This document shows positions 56,888 through 64,000 of a stretch of 64,000 nt of DNA, piece by piece. The notes under the pieces are model-generated. The model was not told where the DNA came from. It saw only the letters and a list, made by a program, of their open reading frames with translations, and did not search any database. Source of the stretch: Onthophagus taurus (lineage: Eukaryota; Arthropoda; Insecta; Coleoptera; Scarabaeidae). Made by a program: the position numbers and the translations under genes. The first letter of the stretch is position 1; each line of letters opens with the position of its first letter. The stretch is from NCBI RefSeq assembly GCF_036711975.1, contig NC_091968.1, positions 26,025,001 through 26,089,000 of the forward strand. Reading direction: 5' to 3'.

Positions 56888-58490
56888 GTAAGTCAAAAAG
56901 AAAAAAATCTTGTCTTATTATACTTTATTTTTATTCTATAGAAAATTAAAAACTTTTGTAACACGAACCAATTAGTGAGTCCGTGTGTCTTTCTGCAGCT
57001 AGGTAAATTCGCTGTTAGAAATTATTATTCACTTTGAGTTTGAGCCGCGATGCCGCGTTTAATTAACTCGTTGACGCTATTTGCTGATTACTTCGACGAA
57101 GTTGATTAACTTTACTGGTGCGGTGTTTGTGTTTGAAGCGCGTTTGAATTGTTTTAGGTACAAAGATGATTTCATTATACTTTTTTGGGCAATAACCATC
57201 GAATGAAAGATCTAAAAATATGACGGTAATATCATTAAATCAAGATTATGCGTAGAAAATTTTATAGTTATAATTGAATTTTAAGTTTAAAACATGTTTA
57301 AACTTGAAAACTATAGGAAATAGAATTGAAGGACGGGTTAAACCCAGTTAAATCCATTACAACTCTGATAATCAGTGGATTTAGTCAAGTTCGAACGTTA
57401 CTCACCCTTGAAGAAGAAGATGATGGGGTAAGGAACTTTAAACTAAACTGTGGCGACGTGTGGAGTAAGGAAAATTTAATAACCCACCCCCCGTTTATCC
57501 AAAAGCTGGGGGATAAGTTGTGAAAACTTAGCACTTCCAGGGTTAGTTAATTGCACCATCGACTTTGGCGCTTTACTTAAATAGATATTAAGTAATATTA
57601 ATTGCTAAAGCTATCATCTAAGAAATTTAAGTTTTCAACTTGTCAATTAACACCTTTAAGCTGGAAATGGAGAAAATGAAAAATGGTTTATTTGGTTTAA
57701 TAAATCATTTCGAAAGGTACAAGTTAGAAATGCATCAATATATGGGGGTAATTAGCGGGTTATGGAGAAGTGCCTAGTAATTTTCGGGTTATTTTTCATC
57801 GGAAATCTCACGTGTCCCACACGCAATCTTAGTCATTTTCCAAACTGAAATGGAAACTTATACTTTTCTCTTTTGCTTCTCTTTCTATCCCCTCATCTCT
57901 ATCGAGCCGCCCCCCGCTTAATAACTTAGGGAGTTGAAACGATTCTTTTCGGTGATATAAACTTGATTGTATGTTTTGTATAATTTATAGATTGAATAGC
58001 GCCATCTATTGCAATAATTAGAACAAATTCGAATTCGCTATTAATAGCAGTGCGATGATTTCGCATATTTCGATGTCCTTAAAATTGTATAACTAATCGA
58101 TATTTATCGATATGTATAAAAATAAACCCGAAAAATCGATCGCACTTACAATGCATAGATTCAAATTTTCTTCTCGTTCAGTCTGAAGAGCAGCACAAAC
58201 TTTCTGCTTAACACTATCTTATTTGGCATAACGCATAAATAAACCTGAAAAAGTTCTAAATAAACGCAAAAGCGATAGTTGTGAATTGCTATCACCCGAA
58301 TGAATAGTAAACAAAGTCTTCCAAATCCATATTTGGCTCCCAAATCTATCTGCTAATAGCTACTCTTCAAGTCTAGAGTTTCAAACTAACGTAATCTCGA
58401 CAACTTTCCTTTATTAAGGTAGGGTTGAGTTGATGAACAACTTGATTTAGCTCATTGTTTATTACATTTGGCTAACCGCCACGTTTAAAA
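56888..58490. other. Probable long intron or intergenic; nothing recognised
   Basis: A short + frame at 57326-57523 has no recognisable motif. agcgccatctatt at 57998-58010 is a CTCF-like word on the minus strand. Repeated 'ataaataaacctgaaaaa'-like words occur near 58120 and 58240. Confidence 0.4.
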
Positions 58491-58494
58491 CTTA

Positions 58495-60425
58495 AAAACT
58501 TGATTTTGACGTTTTTTGAAAGTGTTCCAAAGATACCAAGAACTAGAAAATCCTTATTGGTACATGTCAAAACTGCTCAAATCGATTAAAAATGCTTTTA
58601 GATTACTTGATAATAACGAAAGGAATTAATAAAGTTAATGAGAATGTTTTCCAGAACATTCGAAGATTTTGGAATGAGGGAAAATGTGAATCAAAATAGT
58701 TTTAATCGATTAAAAATGTTTCTGGTATACTTAAGGAGGATAAAAAATTGATTTTGATGATTTTTGAAAGTATTTTAAAGACACCTAGAACTAAAAAATG
58801 GATCTTGGTGGGTGTCGAAATGGCTCAAATCGATTACAAATGCTTTTAGATTACTTGATAACAACGAAAGGAGTCAATAAAGTTAATGAGAATGTTTTCC
58901 AGAACATTCGAAGATTTTGGAATGTGAATCAAAATAGTTTTAATCGATTAAAAACGTTTCTGGGATACTTAAGGAGGATAAAAAATTGATTTTGATGATT
59001 TTTGAAAGTACTTCAAAGACACCAAGAACTAAGAAATTGATCTTGATGGGTGTCAAAATGGCTCAAATCGATTACAAATGCTTTTGGATTACTTGATAAC
59101 AACGAAAGGAGTTAATAAAGTTAATGAGAATGTTTTCCAGAAGATTCGAAGATTTTGGAATGTGGTAAAATGTGAATCAAATACTTTTAATCGATTAAAA
59201 ACGCTTCTGGTATACTTAAGGAGGATAAAAAATTGATTTTGATGATTTTTGAAAGTATTTTAAAGACACCTAGAACTAAAAAATGGATTTTGGTGGGTGT
59301 CAAAATGGCTCAAATCGATTACAAATGCTTTTAAATTACTTGATAACAACGAAAGGAGTTAATAAAATTAATGAGAATGTTTTCCAGAAGATTCAAACAT
59401 ATTAGAATGTGAGAAAATGTGAATCAAAATAGTTTTAATCGACTAAAAACGTTTCTAGGATACTTAAGAAGGATAAAAAATTGATTTTGATGATTTTTGA
59501 AAGTATTTCAAAGACACCAAAAATTAAAAAATGGATCTTGGTGGATGCCAAAATGGCTCAAATCGATTACAAATGCTTTTAAATTACTTGATAACAACGA
59601 AAGGAGTTAATAAAGTTAATGAGAATGTTTTCCAGAAGATTCAAACATATTAGAATGTGAGAAAATGTGAATCAAAATAGTTTTAATCGACTAAAAACGT
59701 TTCTAGGATACTTAAGAAGGATAAAAAATTGATTTTGATGATTTTTGAAAGTATTTCAAAGACACCAAAAACTAAAAAATGGATCTTTGTGGATGCCAAA
59801 ATGGCTCAAATCGATTACAAATGCTTTTAAATTACTTGATAACAACGAAAGGAGTTAATAAAGTTAATGAGAATGTTTTCCAGAAGATTCAAACATATTA
59901 GAATGTGAGAAAATGTGAATCAAAATAGTTTTAATCGACTAAAAACGTTTCTAGGATACTTAAGAATTATAAAAAATTGATGTTGATTATTTTTGAAAGT
60001 ATTTCAAAGACACCAAAAACTAAAAAATGGATCTTGGTGGATGCCAAAATGGCTCAAATCGATTACAAATGCTTTTAGATTACTTGATAACAACGAAAGG
60101 AGTCAATAAAGTTAATGAGAATGTTTTCCAGAACATTCGAAGTTTTTGGAATGTGAGAAAATGTGAATCAAAATAGTTTTAATCGACTGAAAACGTTTCT
60201 GGGATACTTAAGGAGGATAAAAAATTGATTTTGATGATTTTTGAAAGTATTTCAAAGATACCAGTCACTAGAATATAGTAGTTGGTGAGTGTCAAAATGG
60301 TCCAAATTGATTTCAAATACTCTTAGATTACTTGACAAAAATGAAAAAAATTAACAATTATGTTTTCCAAAATATCAAAGATTTTGGTGTGGATCAAAAT
60401 GGTTTTAATCGATTAAAAATTATTT
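58495..60425. repeat. ~243-bp satellite array (~8 copies)
   Basis: The word ttgattttgatgatttttga recurs near 58749, 58986, 59233, 59479, 59726 and 60222, with variants at both ends. Each unit also has 'ggctcaaatcgattacaaat', gagaatgttttccagaa and 'aaaacgtttct'. The period is about 237-247. Edge copies are the most diverged. No gene. Confidence 0.9.
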
Positions 60426-60960
60426 AATTAACTGTACATGTGTTGAATAATACATTATCTCGATGCAGCGGCTTGAGTTCTCCCTTGAATTGATTTGATC
60501 ACATATGCTTAAGGCCATTAATTAATTAATTGATCGATTTTCAATTTTGTGTTCATACAATTTATTGTATATAAAATGTATTACAGTGGAGTAGCTTTTA
60601 TGTGGGACTGTGTCCTGTTGCAACCCCCGTGTGTGTAAATAAATAAATAAATATGGATTTATTGCATGTACCAATGCAATTATTAGATTGTTTTTTTTTC
60701 TAACATTACATTAAAAAGTACTATTCAAATTATTACTCGCAAAACCCAGTTCAATAACTGGATTGGTCATTTAAACGAATGCCAATTCAGTAATTGGACC
60801 GGATTTTCATTCAATCTATATATAGGAAGTGAAATAATTTAAAGTATGCATTAAACATTTGATTCTATGTTTAATTAATTGAAAAAAATGTTTACTGCGA
60901 TAATATTTGAAATTGAAATGTACCCCCCATTATTCATTCATTTCATGTTAATCTTTACTC
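60426..60960. other. AT-rich spacer with a simple repeat
   Basis: Contains 'gtgtgtgtaaataaataaat' near 60633-60652, which may be the tail of an inserted element. Two 'ccaattcagtaattgga'/'ccagttcaataactgg' words near 60750-60800 form related imperfect palindromes. Confidence 0.35.
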
Positions 60961-60989
60961 TTTGATTCGAAATAGGAACGTTCGTGTTT

Positions 60990-61650
60990 TACTAATCGAG
61001 CACACGCTAACTATATCATCCCCGTCAATTAACTGTCAAATCATCATCAGCCTTTCCTGCTGCCGCGCTCGCCATTGTGCGATCTCCTCTTCCACGTCCG
61101 TGCTATTCCCCTTCATCGTTGTCATTGTCAGTGAGAGAGAGCGAATTCACGGTTACGGGATTTCAGGTTGGGTTGAAAGACGTCGCCCCCCCGTCCACCC
61201 CTCATTGTATCCCGTTACGGGCCTGCCGTAATACTATTGCTCGAAACGCCAAGCAATACGAATACGACTACTGTACCGCTGTGTAGTAGAAACATCATTA
61301 TCTCTCATCTCTTCCTACTCGTGCTGCTCCTTTCTAGTTGGTCGTTTTAATGTTAAATCGAGTACAACCGGCGGTACGAAGGAAGGAAACGTCAGTTGGC
61401 GCGATGCTAAAAACAAAAGCGACAACTGGTGTTGAAGATCGCGGGATGGTAAGGCGCATGTCGGGACCGGCGCGTAATTTGCTCGACGCGGTTGCGGGGA
61501 CAGATTGCGGGACGGCCGCTGCGCCCGGCGACATCTGTCCGAGTTTGCGGTGATTTACGGCGGTTAATTATTGCGCGGAAGTCCGTCCCTGCACCGCGCG
61601 GTCCGAATTAGCGCGGACCGGCCGCCGCAATTACTGAATGTATAAACAAC
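60990..61650. promoter_or_regulatory. GC/CpG-rich island
   Basis: A sharp rise in G+C and CpG over about 650 bases within AT-rich DNA, strongest at 61380-61630. Features include a 'gcgcggtccgaattagcgcg' imperfect palindrome (about 61599-61618) and pyrimidine/purine tracts near 61085-61140. Short open frames in both strands look incidental to composition. It may be an alternative first exon with promoter, or a conserved regulatory block, of the gene whose exon is at 56.7 kb; neither is proven. Confidence 0.4.
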
Positions 61651-62210
61651 TGTTTACCAATGGACCGGACGTGCACTGCCGCTAAAAGCAACCTAAACTG
61701 AGTCCGACGTAACGATAATAGTTGTAATAATGACAATATTTAACAATATTTGCTTTGCATTTAACAGTTACGATAGTACGGTATACCCATTGAAATGGCC
61801 CAACAAATGTCCTCTTCCTCTATAACGAGTTCGTTTTCGGTCTATGAACACACCAGAAACAATTAGTTTCGTGTTTATTAGTTAGACAGGTTAATATTTA
61901 CTGTTTATGTACGCTATGGTTTGTATTTGAGGTGATTAAAATTCAATATTGTTAGTTGTTTGTTGCATAACAAACCAGTTATTCCTAAATTGGGGTGTCG
62001 CGAAATAATCTTGAATCTTGATATCAAAAATTTTAGACCCTGAAGACGCACGATCAAACCGAAACTTTCTATTTCTACGTCTAGTGTTAAGTTTTAAAAT
62101 TATATTTTTGAGGTTATGGCGATATTTGTTGAGCGAATTAAAACATTTTCGAATAAAATATGTTTAGAATCACATTTAATAACGTTTATCTTAATAATTT
62201 AAAAAAAAAT
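61651..62210. other. Intergenic; MITE fragment at its end
   Basis: No gene. At 62041-62095 is a fragment of the gacgcacggctaaaccc MITE family (gaagacgcacgatcaaaccg, tctaCgtctagtgttaag). Confidence 0.45.
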
Positions 62211-62217
62211 CTTTAAT

Positions 62218-63275
62218 AGGTGACGCTGTACAGGTGGTTCAAATTCGATGTCCGAATAGGCTATCTCGGAACCTATAACAGTTAGAAAAAAAGTGGCTTA
62301 CATGTTATGATCTCGCTTTTCGAGAAACTGCTAATTCCGAAATCCTCGGAACGCTATCGTCTTTTGTTTTTCCCCTAGAGGCCAAAATTGAAAATATCGT
62401 AAAACCAACAAGTGCAATTATCTTGGTTATTATTATAGGTAGAGTGTTATAACTAAGACATTATATGGACACTTTTTTACAGAGAATTTGATGACGTAGT
62501 CAAAAAAAAAATTTTCGGTTTTAGATTTTGAGATATTATGACAATTTTTTTTTTAATGGAAATAACCATCGATTATTCGCTTATTAAATTCCTTATTTTT
62601 TTCTGATTACAAAAATATAGGGTTTGACAGGTCTATTTCTTATTGTTTTAGAATAAAGCTAAAAATAAACTTTTTTTTTAGTGTCGTTAAAGGAATTAAA
62701 TTTACAGTTTCCTGTAAATTATAACTAAAAATTAAAAAAAACATATTTCTGATATTTGAAACAAATACATTTGTTGAACTATTTAATTTATATTTGTTTT
62801 ACACAAAAGTTGGAATAGATTGCATTATTTCACAGTTTTTATTAATATTTAATATTATTAAATGACTTAATAAATGATTGATAGATGGCGCTCATATATA
62901 TTTTTTTTTAAGTCACTAGATTTACAAAGTAACGCGGTTTGCAGCCATTTTGGTAGCAAAATTGTCATAATATCTCAAAATCTAAAACCGAAATTTTTTT
63001 TTTACTACGTCATCAAATTCTCTGTAAAAAAGTGTTCATATAATGTCTTAGTTATAATACTCCACCTATAATAACCAATATAATTGCACTTACTGGTTTT
63101 ACGATATTTTCAATTTTGGCCTCTAGGGGAAAAACAAAAGACGATAGCGCTTTGAGGTTTTTGGCATTAACAATTTCTCGAAAAACGAGACCATGACATG
63201 TAAGCTACTTTTTTTCCAACTCTTATAGTTTCCGAGATAGCCTATTCGGACATCGAATTTAAACCACCCTGTATA
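62218..63275. repeat. Palindromic foldback element, ~1.05 kb
   Basis: The left arm 62228-62540 (gtacaggtggttcaaattcg, cctagaggccaaaattg, gcaattatcttgg, tttacagagaatttgatgac) is repeated inverted at 62960-63275 (aatttaaaccaccctgtata at its outer end). The arms are about 320 bases; the centre is AT-rich with agatggcgctcat at 62883-62895. No coding frame. Confidence 0.85.
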
Positions 63276-63880
63276 GGGTGTCCAAATTTCGATGGGTTTA
63301 CAGGGTATCTCAGTTATTATGAAAGATAGAAAGTTGCGGCTTTCGCAAATACAATGGCGCAAACCAAATTTTCATAGCCCTCTTCGTTTTTGATATACAG
63401 GGAGTGTTTCAAAATTTACGATTTTCAGACACCTCCTCTATCTCGGCTATCCGAAAACGTAAAAACGGGTTCTAATAGATTTTTTCACGTAGAATTCAAT
63501 GGTGCACGTAGAATTTTTCTAGTCATCACGGTTTTTGAGTTATAAAGAGTTAAGTATTTTACAAGATGAGTATTCAGTATTTGAGTTGTGTTTATAACTC
63601 AAAAACCGTGATGACTAGAAAAATTCTACGTACACCATTGGATTCCACGTGAAAAAATCTATTAGAACCCGTTTTTACTTTTTTACTAAGTTTCCGGATA
63701 GCCGAGATACAGGAGGTACCTGACATCGTAAATTTCAAACACTCCCTGTATATCTAAAACGAAGAGGGCTATGAAAATTTGGTTTGCGTCATTGTAAGTC
63801 TTACAAAAAAGTAGCTCAGGTTCGCGAAAGCCGCAACTTTCCCAACCCAACCCAACCCATGGAAATTTGGACACCCTGTA
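63276..63880. repeat. Second palindromic foldback element, ~0.6 kb, abutting the first
   Basis: It starts agggtgtccaaatttcgatg and ends 'ggaaatttggacaccctgta'. The inner arms match through gaaagccgcaactttc, ttttcatagccctcttcg and aaaaaccgtgatgactagaa, with a centre near 63545-63590. A (ccaac/cccaa) run near 63842-63858 is a small local expansion in the right arm. Confidence 0.85.
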
Positions 63881-64000
63881 CATGTACTGTTATAGCTGTC
63901 ATTTTATTTGAGGTTATGTCAATAATTGCTCGAATCAAAAAATCGTTCGAATAATAATTGTTCAAAATTGCATTTCAAAAATATTATTTTAATAAAAAAA

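Noticed and set aside
61338..61553. 71-codon frame in the CpG-rich island as a coding gene
   Set aside because: High-GC DNA has long open frames on both strands here; no motif, and no clear splice or start signals. Kept only as a possible regulatory or 5' exon block.

Overview
ORGANISM AND OVERALL CHARACTER. The window is AT-rich, intron-bearing nuclear DNA of an insect; a beetle is my guess but is not proven by the sequence. The animal genes recognised are a TTC7 homologue, a Toll receptor with leucine-rich repeats and a TIR domain, a Tret1-like sugar transporter and secreted takeout/JHBP-like proteins. Introns are short with GT-AG ends, and the promoters have TATA and arthropod-type initiator motifs. 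Genes occupy a minority of the window. The rest is tandem satellite DNA, LINE fragments, palindromic (foldback) elements and one apparently intact DNA transposon. LAYOUT. 0-3.3 kb: the first two exons of TTC7 on the minus strand (2577-3229), with a 1.2-kb palindromic element in the following intron. 3.3-6 kb: direct and inverted repeats. 6.07-12.25 kb: a complete four-coding-exon Toll receptor (+) whose 3-kb first intron holds a dimeric ~351-bp satellite. 12.7-17.3 kb: about 4.6 tandem copies of a ~1-kb chimeric unit, each with a dead fragment of a sugar transporter on the minus strand and a dead fragment of MLH1 on the plus strand. 18.4-19.95 kb: an intact sugar transporter (+), followed by one more dead C-terminal copy. 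21.5-21.9 kb: a decayed ANKFY1 (rabankyrin-5) fragment. 22.2-46.5 kb: five minus-strand genes for secreted lipid-binding-like (TULIP-fold) proteins. A and B form one close pair; C, D and E are near-identical. C, D and E lie in repeated segments of [LINE 5' part][173-bp satellite array][LINE 3' part][gene]; the copy beside B lacks the LINE 5' part. A 3.38-kb DDE transposon with ~640-bp terminal inverted repeats sits in the LINE relic between D and E. Its empty site is preserved between C and D. 47.3-53.3 kb: a 362-bp satellite interrupted by a 2.9-kb LINE (minus strand, full RT domain, 5' frameshifts). 54.6-56 kb: repeats sharing a CCCCATCTA core. 56.6-56.9 kb: a GC-rich probable first coding exon with a signal peptide (+). 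58.5-60.4 kb: a ~243-bp satellite. 61.0-61.65 kb: a GC/CpG-rich island. 62.2-63.9 kb: two more foldback elements with CCCTGTA-type ends. HOW IT FITS TOGETHER. The main process visible is local amplification. The C/D/E cluster grew by segmental duplication carrying a satellite embedded in an old LINE. The DDE element arrived after at least one of those duplications. The chimeric 1-kb array shows that fragments of ordinary genes have been captured and amplified as satellite-like DNA. All assignments come from reading the sequence and recalled family features; no search was run.
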